A stretch of 64,000 bases of DNA from Misgurnus anguillicaudatus (GCF_027580225.2 NC_073340.2:19972001-20036000); one strand, 5' to 3'. Shown: positions 35,885 to 48,188, counted from the stretch's first letter. Notes: a model not told the origin generated them from the sequence alone. Program-made: numbers and translations.

Positions 35885-36759
35885 ACCACAATCAAAAGGA
35901 GGAGGCTGCTGAATAATGCATTATGATTGGGATAATTAAGCACGGCCCTCATTAAAGCAGCGTGTTTTATCCTGAACATCCAATGCTGATTAAGAACAAA
36001 GCAAATCTTACGGTAGCTTATAATCACTTAGGGATTCATAGAAAGTACCAGCTGCGTGTGTGTGTGTTTATTCACTGGCAGGGATTTTGAAGCCCCCAGA
36101 TGCGGTTCCTCAAGCATGATTTTCATAAATCGGGCCCTGGAGCTGCTAACTCAAGCCACATGGGCCTTTATCTAAATAACTGCTGCTGTGAGGCCGATCA
36201 GGTTCCTAGTTTGGATGGGTACATCGTTTTGTGTAGTTCTTGCCACCAGCCCAACTCTCCTTTATCACGACTTAAGTAAGCATGTGGCATTTAAAAAATT
36301 TGCACCATGAATGAGATGCAAACAGTGGCGTACTCGGTTAGAACTCAGTCTGAGGACTTCTGTACTGTTTGATCCAGACTTAATGAATGAATGAATTGGT
36401 TTACAGCCTGGGGGCTACAGAGAGTAGAGAAAGATCAACCAGTATAAATTCTTCCCCTGAGAAGACCAAATACAAGTATTTTTACATAAATATACATGGA
36501 TTATTCAAGCAATGCTCTTATATTTGTAACTGTGTTGATAATCTGCAGGAACAATGATGCATTTGTTCTAGCGTATTACACAAGAGGCTCCGAGAACCAG
36601 ACTTGGTCTGTGCCAGCATTAAGTATAAATCCACACATACCCATACATTTGATAAAGCAATTAAAGTAATAAAAGTGTTATATATGTGTTGACTTGTAGA
36701 ATGGGGGAGCTGCTATAATTCACTGGAGAGAGAGAGAGAGAGAGCAATATGAAACATAC
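35885..36759. other. unique-looking intron sequence
   Basis: Moderately GC-balanced sequence containing several TAAT and CATTA words and a (GA)n tract (36728-36744) next to the exon donor. No repeat ends recognised. Confidence 0.4.
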
Positions 36760-36874
36760 CTTTGCATTCTCAATGCAGGGGCAGATGGCCCAGGCAGCAC
36801 TTGCCTGAACTTCTGGATTGGGGTTTTTCAGCAAAGACCACAGAAGTCGTACACCATCAAGACGATCAATGATC
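36760..36874 (-). CDS. odad2: odad2 (armc4) internal exon, armadillo repeat
   Basis: Second visible exon, 115 nt: one base (G) completing the Thr codon from the previous exon, then 38 codons from [17 protein letters not shown] to CPCIENAK. The acceptor is tttcag|G and the donor AAG|gtatgt. The segment [20 protein letters not shown], followed by [10 protein letters not shown], is a typical armadillo repeat (helix pair with Trp and conserved small residues) and matches the ODAD2 family. The reading frame is fixed by both neighbours: the preceding exon ends in phase 2 and the next starts in phase 0. The exon is flanked by about 5.5 kb of intron on the 3' side, which contains a TTAA-flanked insertion, a large foldback and a GA-rich tract close to the donor. 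Confidence 0.95.
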
Positions 36875-37890
36875 CTGAAAGAGAATATAAAAAGTGGACA
36901 GCTAAGTTATTCAATTTTTAGTTTACAACACACTGTACAGTGTGAGCTCAAATCTTGTTCCACAACATGTTTATATGTCTGTTTTTCCCAGGGTTATCTT
37001 TGGCTCTTGCAGCAGATCGTCCCTCCTGCTGTGATGATGAAAACATTCCAGTAGCAGATCAGAACGTTGCTCAGCATGGCTTTCCCATCACATCCCACCT
37101 GCTCCGTCTTTTACACCGGAACTCCCTGCTCACCTTCCAATAACTCCATTAAAACATGTTCACGCCATCTTGCCCTCAAACTGACCCGCACTTTTAGGAG
37201 TCCGTGTGGGTATTTATAGCGGGCCGTGGACAAACACGCACATTCACACACCTGCACCGAGTCGCGCCGCCTAAATTGATGCACATTCGGAGAAGGAAAA
37301 ACCCAGAGAAAGTCACTTTTCCAAGTCAAACATTCGCATAGACAAGTCTCTCTATATTTTTTGCATCTGAGCGAGGTTTGCTCAAGAACAGGCTGTATTT
37401 CATTCTGCGGATACCATTCGAGCAAAGGATGCAGTCAGACGCTGGGAAAATGACTCTTTAGTGCGGTCCGTTTGTCAGGTATAAATAACGCGTAACCTGT
37501 TTCCCATGTGTGCATCCAGCGACAAGGCCGATATTCAATGCGATCGTAATTGCTAAACCACGCTGCAAAGGGGGGCTGTGAATGGGCAAGGGGTTGGGTT
37601 AGAGGGACGAGCGTACCTACCCACCACATCCTCATAAATCAGTTTGAGTAGCATGAAAATAGGGAAGGCCCCACTATCCTGAGGGGCCAATAAATACTAG
37701 CAACAATAGTGGGAGATAGCCCTGTACCGCAATAGGTTAAGATGTATATACTGAGGAGACAACTACTACAGCAGCAGGATGTAGCCAGAAATCAAGTGGT
37801 GTGTGGGTGGTGCAGAGTATGGGATATGTGCACCACATCCATGTGTCTGACAACATTGTGCAAAATGCAGAGTGGAAGTGTTAATGGCAT
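36875..37890. other. intronic stretch without recognised gene
   Basis: Overlapping ORFs on both strands (36955-37143 plus, 37111-37425 minus) have no known domain. Nothing else recognised. Confidence 0.45.
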
Positions 37891-37896
37891 TACATA

Positions 37897-39055
37897 CACC
37901 CACCTAAAGAATTATTAGGAACACCATACTAATACTGTGTTTGACCCCCTTTCGCCTTCAGAACTGCCTTAATTCTGTGAGGCGTTGATTCAACAAGGTG
38001 CTGAAAGCATTCTTAAGAAATGTTGGCCTATATTGATAGGATAGCATCTTGCAGTTGATGAAGATTTGTGGGATGCACATCCAGAGAACGAAGCTCCCGT
38101 TCCACCACATCCCAAAGATGCTCTATTCGGTTGAGATCTGGTGACTGTGGGGGCCATTTTAGTACAGTGAACTCATTATCATGTTCAAGAAACCAATTTG
38201 AAATGATTCGAGCTTTGTGACATGGTGCATTATCCTGCTTGAAGTAGCCATCAGAGGATGGGTACATGTTGGTCATAAAGGGATGGACATGGTCAGAAAC
38301 AATGCTCAGGTAGGCCGTGGCATCTAAACAATGCCAAATTGGCACTAAGGGGCCTAAAGTGTGCCAAGAAAACATCCCCCACACCATTACACCATCACCA
38401 CCAGCCTGCACAGTGGTAACAAGGCATGATGGATCCATTTTCTCATTCTGTTTACGCCAAATTCTGACTCCTTCAACTGTCTAATTTTGGTGAGCTTATG
38501 CAAATTGTAGCCTCTTTTTCCTATTTGTAGTGGAAATGAGTGGTACCCGGTGGGGTCTTCTGCTGTTGTAGCCCATCCGCCTCAAGGTTGTGCGTGTTGT
38601 GGCTTCACAAATGCTTTGCTGCATACCTCAGTGGTAACGAGTGGTTATTTCAGTCAAAGTTGCTCTTCTATAAGCGTGAATCAGTCGGCCCATTCTCCTC
38701 TGACCTCTAGCAACAACAAGGCATTTTCACCCACAGGACTGCCACATACTGGATGTTTTTCCCTTTTCACACCATTTTTTGTAAACACAAGAAATGGTTG
38801 TGCGTGACAATCCCAATAACTGAGCAGATTGTGAAATAATCAGCCTGGCCCGTCTGACACCAACAACCATGCCACGCTCAAAATTGCTTAAATCACCTTT
38901 CTTTTCCATTCTGACATTCAGTTTGGAGTTCCGGAGATGGTTCACCAGGACCACACCCCTTAATGCATTGAAGCAACTGCCATGTGAGTGGTTGATTACA
39001 AAATTGCATTAATGAGAAATTGAACAGGTGTTCCTAATAATAGTTTAGGTGAGTG
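37897..39055 (-). mobile_element. Tc1/mariner element, inactive
   Basis: A 1,159-bp element with ends CACCCACCTAAAGAATTATT and (inverted) CACTCACCTAAACTATTATT, flanked by TA on each side (37895-37896 and 39056-39057). It carries a broken transposase on the minus strand and sits in the odad2 intron between the first two visible exons. I recognise the family as a Tc1-like group abundant in fish. Confidence 0.95.
37929..38909 (-). pseudogene. Tc1-like transposase, broken
   Basis: The N-terminal part starts MEKKGDLSNFERG at 38909 and contains a helix-turn-helix (SQSAQLLGLSRTTISCVYKK). The C-terminal part (38438-38028) holds DNAPCHKA and WPPQSPDLNRIEHLWD, which carry the second and third residues of the DDE catalytic triad. 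The two parts are in different frames. Near 38462-38482 'aaattctgactc' runs straight into 'cttcaactgtc'; intact relatives as I remember them have about 70 bp here encoding the WSDES motif with the first catalytic Asp, so that residue is missing. After LQDAILSI the codon for Trp has become TAG (38025-38027) and a TAA follows. The element cannot encode an active transposase. Confidence 0.92.
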
Positions 39056-39134
39056 TACATTTCAATATATTCAATCAATCTAAGTAATGTAAAAGAGGTT
39101 TGAAATAACATTTAGGTATATTCTTGGTCGTGTC

Positions 39135-39272
39135 CATTCTGGGTTTAGTTCCAACTTGCCTCAGCACACCTGCCTAGTATGCTTAGTAAGAGCTTAATGA
39201 GCTGCTTTAGATGTGTTTGATTAGGGTTGGAGCTACGCTCTTCTGGACCGAGCCGGAGCACCCCTGATTTAG
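39135..39272 (+). repeat. teleost interspersed repeat fragment
   Basis: Contains 'tcagcacacctgcctagtat', 'tgtgtttgattagggttgga' and 'ccggagcacccctgattta', words of a widespread fish repeat. Truncated. Confidence 0.65.
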
Positions 39273-40482
39273 ACATTTGGACATCACTTTGTTTCACTTA
39301 GGTATTAAAATTCAGAAAAAAATGTTGAGATTTCCAAAACCAGCAACACCTCTTAATTGGACTTAGGCTTTATTTAAAACCAATGCATTTTGATATTTTC
39401 AAAAGTGGCTTACTTTTAGAAACAGGCAGAACATAGTGTTCTGTCAGTAAACAGTCAAACATGAACCATGCTAATTGCTTTGCCGTAACTCTTAAAATAA
39501 GTAACAAAATTGAACTAAGTGGAACAGAAATGCATACAAAAGCCGAGCAAAGACTCTGCGCTAAAATAAAATGTAAAAAATGCAAATCCTAAATATACAT
39601 GCCGTGAGAAAACAAGAACAACATGTTCTCTAGGACCTGTTACATGTATCTACCGAGCTATAGCAGTTAAATTAAATGAATGACCTGATTTCTTCAAAAA
39701 CAAGCTTTGTGGATTTTTACTACGCCACTGCGGTCGCTCACATCCATAAACGTATTAATCTTACAGACAAAGGCGGTGTGCGTTCAGCTGCCGAAGACAG
39801 AGAGAACAAAACGCTCTTCATTTGTGTCCAGCATTAATTAAGAAGGGGACTGCAGTCTATAACCATCTCATAAAAGCAATGGGAATCAGATGTGCTAAAT
39901 ATACAGAAAAACGATACTCAGATCTCTGGAAACGACGACGGTTACGTGTTTGCTGCATGAGTTGACGCTGACGAAAATGATGTTTGTTTTAAAGCCAGTA
40001 TTACACCGTTTCAAGATGCCGAGATGACAGCACAAGTACAACTGAAGGATTCAGGCTCTTGGTGGATCTCAAATCAGAAAGCAGGAAATAAAGTTAAAAC
40101 ATGGATGTCTTACAGTATTGGCGAAGCTCGTGTGAAGCAATAGCATTTAAAAGCTGGAAAACTATGACAGGAGTCAAAGGGTTGGGGTTTTCCATTTACA
40201 GCTGCAAAAACCATAAAATAAACTAACAGGCATGTAAGACTACCATACATTAAGATGATTATTACATAATAAGTCTTTTCGAGTCTTTATGCTCAAAGTG
40301 TGTGGTGAAATTGCATATATAATTTCTAGCAGACTTAGCCACTAAAAAAGACATGGCCCCATTTAGAAAACTCTGCCAAAGAAATGCACTCACTTGGATG
40401 TACTTGTTATCAGGAAAAAACGAATGAACCCAAAGACTGAGCTCAGACTATATGTACAGTAGTCAAAAACAATAGTGTTCTC
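39273..40482. other. intronic stretch without recognised feature
   Basis: AT-rich odad2 intron sequence; nothing recognised. Confidence 0.5.
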
Positions 40483-41185
40483 ACCATAGACTGTAAAAAA
40501 AGATGGACGTAGTGTCCGTGACGTCAGCCATAGGTTTCTGAAGATCGTTTTTGAAGCTTAAAGTAGGTGGTGCCTGCCGTCGCCATCTTGGCCGCACGTC
40601 ACCACACGCATCACTCGCAGATATCCGAAAATGGGTAAAGAGGGTTGGTGTTGGTGAAGCTGAGGTGACTGGTTGCTGAAACAACGCCCGCCTAGGTCGA
40701 CTTCAGTGACAGCAGTGGCTGTTCAATCGTCACTTAAGTGGTCACGCCCTTAATATTCAGAACTTTAAGGCTTAATATAATTTAGACAGATGAGTTCCAA
40801 AAAAATTCACCACCCTCACAGTTGTCATGAAGGGCAAAATTAGCTATATAGGCCAAAAACACTGTTTGTACCAGGCTGTAAACATACTATTTTCTACTGT
40901 AAAGTTGGCCATCTTAACATGGAGGTCTATGGGAATTGACTCCCTTTTGGAGCCTGCCTCTACTGGTCAGTCAATGAATTGCAGTTTAAATTACTTCCGT
41001 ATGAGATTGGAAGGTTGCCCCTTGGTTCTTGCGCAACCATTGCTTTCCAAATATGGACGAATCATCCTATGAACATGCATGAAACACCCCACTCTGATTG
41101 GCTTAAGTGCATGCACACTGACTGCTAATGACTTTGTCGCTGTGGGTCGCCCCGTCTCTTTCAATGAGGTCTACAGTATAGAAGG
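40483..41185 (+). repeat. teleost interspersed repeat
   Basis: Starts 'ccatagactgtaaaaaaaga' and includes 'cgtgacgtcagccataggtt', 'cgtcgccatcttggccgc' and 'aacatggaggtctatgggaa', ending near 'gaggtctacagtata'. This is a familiar fish repeat with no intact ORF; the 81-codon ORF at 40827-41072 is part of it. Confidence 0.65.
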
Positions 41186-41373
41186 CATTTCTAATTTGGT
41201 TTTTCCTAGTAACCAGGGCTTTTTAAATTAGTGATGGCAAGGACCCCCAAACATGATGAGCCTTTGCGAGGAACCCCCTTCCTAAAATATATAATCATTT
41301 AGATATACATTTTTTATATTTTTAAATTTTTTGCATAAAGAAACATTTAAACATATTGTTTCCAAACTTAAAA

Positions 41374-41600
41374 GGGACACGTGAAAATCTGACTTTTTTT
41401 AAAGTTTAAGTGCTATAATTGGGTCCCCAGTGCTTTTTTACCTAGAAAATGTGAAAAAGAACAATGCAGTAACTTAGTTTTGGTAAACCATTCTCCGCAA
41501 GCATGTGACAAAATAGGTAACTGAAATTTGGCTCACCTTGTGATGTCAGATGGGGATAATACTGCCCCTTATACAGTACCATGGGGCTGTTGAATGCTTT
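41374..41600 (+). repeat. repeat related to 50470-50640
   Basis: Words such as 'gtgctataattgggtcccca', 'accattctccgcaagcatgt' and 'ttgtgatgtcagatggggat' recur in inverted form at 50470-50640 ('gacccaattata', 'acatgcttgcagagaatggt', 'tctgacatcacaagg'). Confidence 0.7.
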
Positions 41601-41789
41601 ATTCTGACTGGTTGGGAAATGTTTTATGGGTGTTGGATTATTTTTTTTAAAAAACGCACACCTAACCTGTCAAATGTCTTTAAATAACCACAAGAGCAAT
41701 CTTTGTTATAATTTTGTTATATGAAGAATAATTGACTCCAGTCCTTTGAATTATTTGAAAATAATGCACACCCGCGATGTAAGTATTAC

Positions 41790-42335
41790 TAGGGCTGTCA
41801 CAATTATGAAATTTGGCTGACGTTTAATTGTATAATAATTTGTGACAATTAATGCTTGTGTAGGGCATTGACGATTATGAAGATTAATTGTCTGTTTTGT
41901 TGCTTTGACGTTTAATTCTCATAATGTTTTTTGTTTGTTCATGAAATAATTTTCACACATGATCCTACTAAGATCAAATTAGTACTGGACCAAATGTCTG
42001 TAGTGGCTGCAAAAAATAAATAAATTAAGAATAGCATCCTTCACTTCCCTAAATTTGGAATTGCTGTTTTGGAAATGTATGTTTTACCGGGCAGTTCATA
42101 CTGCTTATCAAAGTTTTGCAGCATTTCTTTAAACGCTGTTTTTTCCATTGTATGGAATGGCTTTGCAATATATCGCATTACATTTTCGGTTAAGGAGCGC
42201 CATCTGATACAGTCTTGGTTCTACAGGCACTGCAGCTACCCCTTGTATTTTTAAAGAGATGTGCAATCATTGCGGTGATCTGAAATTATCAACCAATCGC
42301 GATGAGACGATTATTTAATCATTGTGACAGTCCTA
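41790..42335. mobile_element. foldback hAT-like element
   Basis: Ends TAGGGCTGTCACAAT and ATTGTGACAGTCCTA are inverted copies with one mismatch. Flanks AGTATTAC and TATATTAC agree at 6 of 8 positions. The interior includes repeated 'gacgtttaatt' words. No ORF of note. Confidence 0.7.
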
Positions 42336-42421
42336 TATATTACCACCATATATTAACATTTTCAAATAATTCAGCGGCCGGTCGTAAATAATTTCTTACT
42401 TAATCTGCACTATCCAGAACA

Positions 42422-42582
42422 TACCAAAAACGGCAAATTTTTGCTCACACATAAAAAGTGGCAATGTTAACATGCTATAATAAATTATTTATATGAAATT
42501 TTGAGCTAGAACTTCACATATGTACCACCAAAGATTTATTTGAAATCTTTAAAAAAGTCTTGCGAAATGTCCCCTTTAAATA
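42422..42582 (-). repeat. fish DNA-transposon fragment, related to 49780-49900
   Basis: Reverse complement contains 'aaataaatctttggtg' and 'aattttgagc'-type words, then 'gttaacattgccactttt' and 'tgtgagcaaaaat', shared in the opposite orientation with 49785-49903. Confidence 0.65.
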
Positions 42583-42589
42583 ATTGGCT

Positions 42590-43925
42590 ACATAGTAGAC
42601 AGAATACTTTAACAATTTAATTACTTTGTCTTTTTTTCTCTGAAATTATCTGGGGACCCCTTTTGGACCTTCTTGGGGATGCTCCCCTTATAGTAACAAC
42701 TACAAATGATGAAAGACTGATGACGTAACCTCCACTGGTTTACTCCCCTTGGTAATCTTTCCCAGAAGTCGTGCATACTTTGAATAAAGATGAGTTTTTT
42801 TATCTTTGTCATGTAGCTGGACACACCCACTTACTATCACTAACGGTCACTGTGTTGCCGAAAGTCACCAAGCTTCCATTGAAATGAAAGAGATAATAGG
42901 GATCATCACCTAGCACTTTATGTGTTAAAACATAATAGAATAAAACTAATCGAATGATAAAAGAACAAAAAAAGAATAATCTGCATATTTTGAGGACGTA
43001 TTTGTGCTGATTTTCAGCAGTTTCTGTTTAGTCAGTAAGGTCCAAATGGTCTTTGTTAGAAGTGCTCTGCAGTTTATTCAAACTGACCACATTGAGACAA
43101 TTCATGACCTCCACCCTGGCCACAGCTATGAGTCTCACAGCAGGTAGGGTAAACACAGATCTCTGGGCCCTGTTATTACAGCACTAAGAGCCGAGGGCTC
43201 TCACCCTGCATGTGCGGTGTGTGGGGAGCTCGGTCAAGCTGCACACCCCAGGGCCCGTCGGATCCTCTGAAGAAGAGGTTAACATGGATCTTTTACAGAA
43301 AACAGAACAATGCATTGTCATCCAAAACTCAGCCAATGGCAACAATGAGAGGGAATTTAGGGCCAAGGTTAGACACCGTGAGTGTTGTCAGTTCCTGGAC
43401 TGTTTTTGCACAACTGTTCTAGGTTAACTACTGTAAGAGCACAAAACTAACGTTTTCTTTTAAGCAAAGGGAAAATGTGTTTCACTGCTTCAGAAGTGCA
43501 GTGCCAGTAGAAGAATCCATGAGATTTATAGATTACTGTGGGTATTTAGTTATTTAAGACGACTAAAGCAGGGGTGTAAAAGTACAAAAGCGTTGACTTA
43601 AGTATGGATAGGTAAGACCAGGAGCAATCGCCACCTTTTTAAGATGTTGCAACAATGCTAGATGTTAGTAAATCCAGCAAAACCAAAGTACGTTTAGTAT
43701 AAGAGAGAGAGGAGGCAGACTACTAGACTACAAAGAAATGTTTTTGAAAGAAAAAGGTTCTTTGGAAGTTTTTTTATGGAAGATATCAGCCAATGAATCT
43801 TAATAGTGGAGCACCTTGATTTTTGAGAGTGCACCACTTATAAGTAGAGCAAGCTGAAAACACCAGCACTGTAAAGTTGGCTATAGATGAGTTAATTTAC
43901 ACATGTTATCTACAGTAATTAAGAC
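42590..43925. other. intronic stretch without recognised feature
   Basis: Nothing recognised except degenerate repeat traces. ORFs at 43184-43427 on both strands overlap each other and show no domain. Confidence 0.45.
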
Positions 43926-43929
43926 TCAC

Positions 43930-44172
43930 GTCATGTTCTCGGGGTCAGTGGCACAGGCTCCCACGGCCCTCGTGACATTGATCAACAGGGCCTGATTGGT
44001 GCCGGTGAGAAGGTTGACCAGTGGTTGGATACCACCACTCTTGCGGATGGTGGCAAGATTCTCAGGTATTTGTGCACATTCACCCAGTGCCCCTACTACA
44101 TTAACAAGAACCTCTTCGGGTTGGTCTTTGAGCAGAGCTACCAGAGTCTCCAGAGCCTTATACTCCTGAAAC
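43930..44172 (-). CDS. odad2: odad2 (armc4) internal exon, armadillo repeats
   Basis: This is the most 5' exon visible of the outer dynein arm docking complex subunit 2 gene, which encodes an armadillo-repeat protein needed to anchor outer dynein arms on motile ciliary axonemes. The exon is 243 nt: one base, 80 whole codons beginning [10 protein letters not shown], then two bases. It reads through [20 protein letters not shown] and TGTNQALL to ATDPENM, matching the ODAD2 armadillo region as I remember it. The acceptor is cttgcag and the donor ac|gtgagt. A second AG (tttcag, before GAG TAT) lies 7 bases inside; the outer AG is preferred because the family keeps a Phe before xEYKA. The two leftover bases (AC) join the G of the next exon to make Thr. 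No frameshift or stop is present. The next exon is 7.1 kb downstream. Confidence 0.95.
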
Positions 44173-44414
44173 CTGCAAGAAAAAGAGAGAAAAGAAAAAA
44201 AATAATTACTCCTATGAAAATGGTGCATATGAGTCAGCGTAATTACAGTACTTTTCAATTTGATACAGTATGACCCGTGCAAAGGCATCAATAGCTAATG
44301 CGGCAGAAACATACATTTCTGCCAAACAGTTAACAAATTCTTGTTGCTTGCGCACAATTTGCAGTTCTTTTTTTGGAAAAAAGTTTTATCTTTAGCAACA
44401 CATTGTTTTAAATT

Positions 44415-44613
44415 AGTGGTTTTCAATTCCAGTCCTTGGGCCCCCCTCCCAGAACATTTTAGATGTCTCCATGTATAAAAACACCTGATTCAGTTCATCA
44501 GCTTGTTAGTGTGTTAATTAAGGAGCCTGATGAGTGAAATAAGGTGTTTCATATAATGAAACATCTAAAACATTCTGGGAGGAGGGGCCCGAAAACTGGA
44601 ATTGAGAACCACT
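44415..44613. mobile_element. foldback MITE
   Basis: A 199-bp palindrome with ends agtggttttcaattccagt and (inverted) agtggttctcaattccagt. Further inverted pairs (cagaacattttagatgt / acatctaaaacattctg) follow. A common teleost MITE. It lies 240 bp upstream of the first visible odad2 exon. Confidence 0.82.
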
Positions 44614-44875
44614 GTTATACAACGTAGTGCTGTTGGTTAGTAGCCTTTTTTCCTGAGGTTTAATACACAGAATTTATAAACAAATATATGCATTTTATAA
44701 AATGTCATTAAACTGCGCCCCCCCCAGGCACAATCTTGTGGACCCCAGTTTGAGAATCACTCGTGTAGCAAGAGTGTGCAAGAACTGGGACATACTAACA
44801 TGCAACGGAAGCGAACGTAGAAGCATTGACCACATTGAAATTGAGAACATCTCACACATTGAGAACATTCAGGGA

Positions 44876-45265
44876 CTTAAAGGTCCCATATCGTCAAATC
44901 TGACATTTATTTTTTTCATGATAACTGAGATCTAGGGGCTATGTAAGTACCGTATAAGTTTCAAATCAGCCTACTCAAAGGAGCTTTGATTTTTCACAAG
45001 TTGTTGGACTTCGGTAAAAATGTGATGTCAGGAACACTCAGTCACCGCCTTCAGTCACCGCCCTGAGCACTGTCACCATGCACTGCCCCAACCCCTTTTT
45101 GCCAAACAAACCACCAAGGAATATCGCAAAAACGCTGTTTAATCGATGGATGTCAGGAAACCTCATCATTGCACATGCTTTTAAAAACATTAATATACAA
45201 GACCAATGGTTAATGTTCATTTATTCAGAAATTCCACAACAACGTTAAAGTTCGAGCTTAGCCGT
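44876..45265 (+). repeat. fish interspersed repeat, truncated
   Basis: Starts TTAAAGGTCCCATATCGTCA and contains 'tttcaaatcagcctactcaa' and 'cagtcaccgcc'. Opening sequence is of the TTAA type, but the right end was not found. Confidence 0.5.
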
Positions 45266-45341
45266 CTGTTCAAAGGTTTTTAAGTAGGGCTGCACAATAA
45301 AACGCACATGATTGTCACGCACATCTTGTCAGTAAAGCCGG

Positions 45342-45410
45342 TTCCTTGATTAGTAGTAAAGTGCCATCACCTGCTTTTAATGATGGCGCTTTACTACAAA
45401 TCAAGGAACT
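45342..45410. repeat. short hairpin-forming inverted repeat
   Basis: The arms 'ttccttgattagtagtaaag' and 'ctttactacaaatcaaggaa' flank a central 'tgccatcacctgcttttaatgatggcg', giving a stem of about 28 bp with few mismatches. It follows a 'gggctgcacaata' repeat start at 45283. Confidence 0.75.
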
Positions 45411-45424
45411 TGCTCAAATCGTTG

Positions 45425-47012
45425 CATATAATTTGAGAAGCAGTGGAAAGTACTCAGATCAATAAAAGAGGAATAAATCCAGTGATGCCACAACTTTTCC
45501 CACGCTGCTCTTAATATGCATTTACTCTCGATGACCACATCTTCTGGTTTGGAGGAAGACGGAGAGCGCGTTTGGTGCGACTCTGGCTATGTTTTCAAAG
45601 TTGTGGTAAACTACAGTAAACATTTAAAAGGCATATAATGTGGTCACAGTGCGCCTCGACAAATCTCTGATGTACTGTTAAGCTATATGGCTATTTTTAA
45701 TCCCAGCTACGGTTTGGCTAAGCAGCTCCAAAGCCCATTGTAGAGAGTGTCCAAGGTCATTTGGCTTCGGTCAACGTCCACCAAACATTTTCTTAGTAAA
45801 ACAGAAATTAAACAAACAACTGCCAAAACTTAAGGCCATAAAGAGCAGAAAAAGGCAAGACCTAAGTAAAAACGGCATAAAACAAAGATGCCATCACTGA
45901 AGGTGTTATCAGTATGCTACATTAAAGTTATGGAGAAATTATACACATTACCTTTGATAAATGGACTGTGAATGTTGTCTATTTTTGTAAAGCCAGCACC
46001 AAAGTGCCAAATCGGCAAGCCAAGAGAAACAATATGAAACAGCGCCGGTCAGCTGCTACTGCGAAAGGAAGGTTAAAGAGTGGGCAGGAACTGCAGCAAA
46101 GCTCAGTTTTACTACGAAGCTTCTGTCCAGCTGACTTTTCCAGTAATAATCTTTAAGAGATTTCATCTAACAGATGTTTTATGTGGGTGGTTCATTAAAG
46201 ACTGTATGAAATCTGAAACTTTTAAAATTAAGGTATTGAAGATCACTCTGATATCACTAACAAGAATAAGGAAGTATTATGGTATATGCTGAAAAAGAGC
46301 TCCCTTATCAGATTGGCCATTTACGATCATCCACACATTCATTGTTATTTATTTACGTTTTAATCGACTGCTGTGTTTAGTGAGTCCAAACTATCACTTG
46401 CAAAATTAGGAGTTCAAATTGGCATTAAAACTTTTTTAAATCTCCACAAACTGGTTTAGAAACGTTATAAGGAATTGCAGCAAAATGCATAAATTAAAAT
46501 CTATTTTTGTTAATGATAAATGATCACTACATTTTGTAATATTTACACTCATAGATTTATCTAAAATGGCTAGTTTTTTTCTTCAGTAGTTTAAGAGATA
46601 CATTACTCACCCACGGTACTGCTGACCGCTTGTATTAAAAGATTCAATCATTGTATATATGGCCATTTTTACTACATTTTAAAATTACAATGCTAAATGA
46701 CATATGATATAATATGAGGTACTGTAAAACAAACACATTTTGGTTCATTGTCAGTGAAGGGATCATGATATTATGGGTGGGCAATTTTATATATCCTTTA
46801 ATTATACAATGGGCTTTGGTGCAAAAACTTTGTTTTTAAATGTATTCTAATTGAATTTAAGTATCATATAGATACTTAGAATAAAATACATATAAAAACA
46901 ATGTCTTTGCACAGCATATTTACAAGCTGAGAAAATGTATGAATTAGGCTACTATGTTGTTTTTTCATGCATTAATGAAAAAGTGATAAATCAAACTGCA
47001 AATAAATATAAA
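45425..47012. other. stretch without recognised gene
   Basis: Upstream of the visible odad2 exons. No armadillo-coding exon or transposon ends recognised. Confidence 0.45.
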
Positions 47013-48188
47013 GGGCCCTATTATACACCCGTCGAAATGCAGCACAATGCGTGACGCAAGTGTTTTTGTTAGTTTAAGCCTAGCACAGTTATCATTTTCA
47101 CGTTCAGCGTCACGTTGTTTAAATGGCAAATGCATTTGCACCCATTTTTTCTGAGCTAAAAACAAGGTGTGTTCAAACGCATTGTTGATGCGTTGCTATT
47201 TTGGGGCAACTAAAATACTGCAATACTGTTTCTGTTATTTAAAGAGTGCATTAATATGTGCCTATAAACGAGACGATAACGCGTCTTTGCCTATTACATA
47301 CATGGACAGCACACAAATGTTTTTAAATATAAAAATTAAAGGATTCAAATGTAAAAGATTATTATTGAGTCTCTTAGACATAAATGAGGACCGGTTATGA
47401 GATGTTAGAAGGCGTAAAGAACTGCTTCACCTGTAGCCTGGAAATTAAATGTTTTGCTTTAACAAAAGCAAATATTGCATCTATTTTTAAATGTTATTTT
47501 TTAAAATGCTATTCCACAGATTTATTGTAGATAATGACTTTGTATCTGTGGATATGGTGAGATGAGAACCTTTTTTACTTAACACTTTTTAAAAACAATC
47601 ACGGCGCTGTCCGAGTGCTGAAACGCTGCGGCTTTCCACACGTTTGTAAATTAGTATTTCCTGTTTGTTACAAATAAACTATTTTTTGAGTACAAACCTT
47701 TTGTAAATTATTCTTTGAGATTACACTAATCATGTAAGCTATCCATACATTTACAGCAATTAAAATCCTGCTAATTTTACTTCCATGACTGAAAGAAAAC
47801 AACTTTTAAAAAGAACCAAAAATTTTAATACAAAAAATAAAAATTTTAATACAAATAAAAACAACATAATTTTTACCATCAATCTTAAACTTGTTCTTCC
47901 TCCGCTTAGTTTTTCAGTTTACAAATTCCACCATCTAAATAGGGAATCGGCATGGCAAGAGCGCAACTGGCTTTTAAAGGGGATGGGAGAGGACACTCTC
48001 ATTGGTTTATTGCACATTACCCTCAAAACACACCGATTACTCATTACGTGAATAGGAAAAACCCTTTTAGACTATGCGCACAAGCCATTTTTCCCGTTGT
48101 TAAATTAGCAAAAGTAGATTCGGACACACTCTTTAGACTGTGCGCCGTGCGCTTTAGACGATGAGCTTAGATCATTAAAATAGGGCCC
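47013..48188. mobile_element. hAT-like element with gggccctatt ends
   Basis: Ends GGGCCCTATTATACAC and (inverted) GGGCCCTATTTTAATG bound 1,176 bp. Sub-terminal 'tgacgcaagtg' and 'actatgcgcacaagcc' words resemble a very common fish hAT family. Target duplication not clear. The middle (about 47240-47705) resembles the inside of the hAT at 28323-30059. No transposase. Confidence 0.7.

Noticed and set aside
38550..38807. 85-codon plus-strand ORF
   Set aside because: Antisense shadow of the Tc1 transposase.
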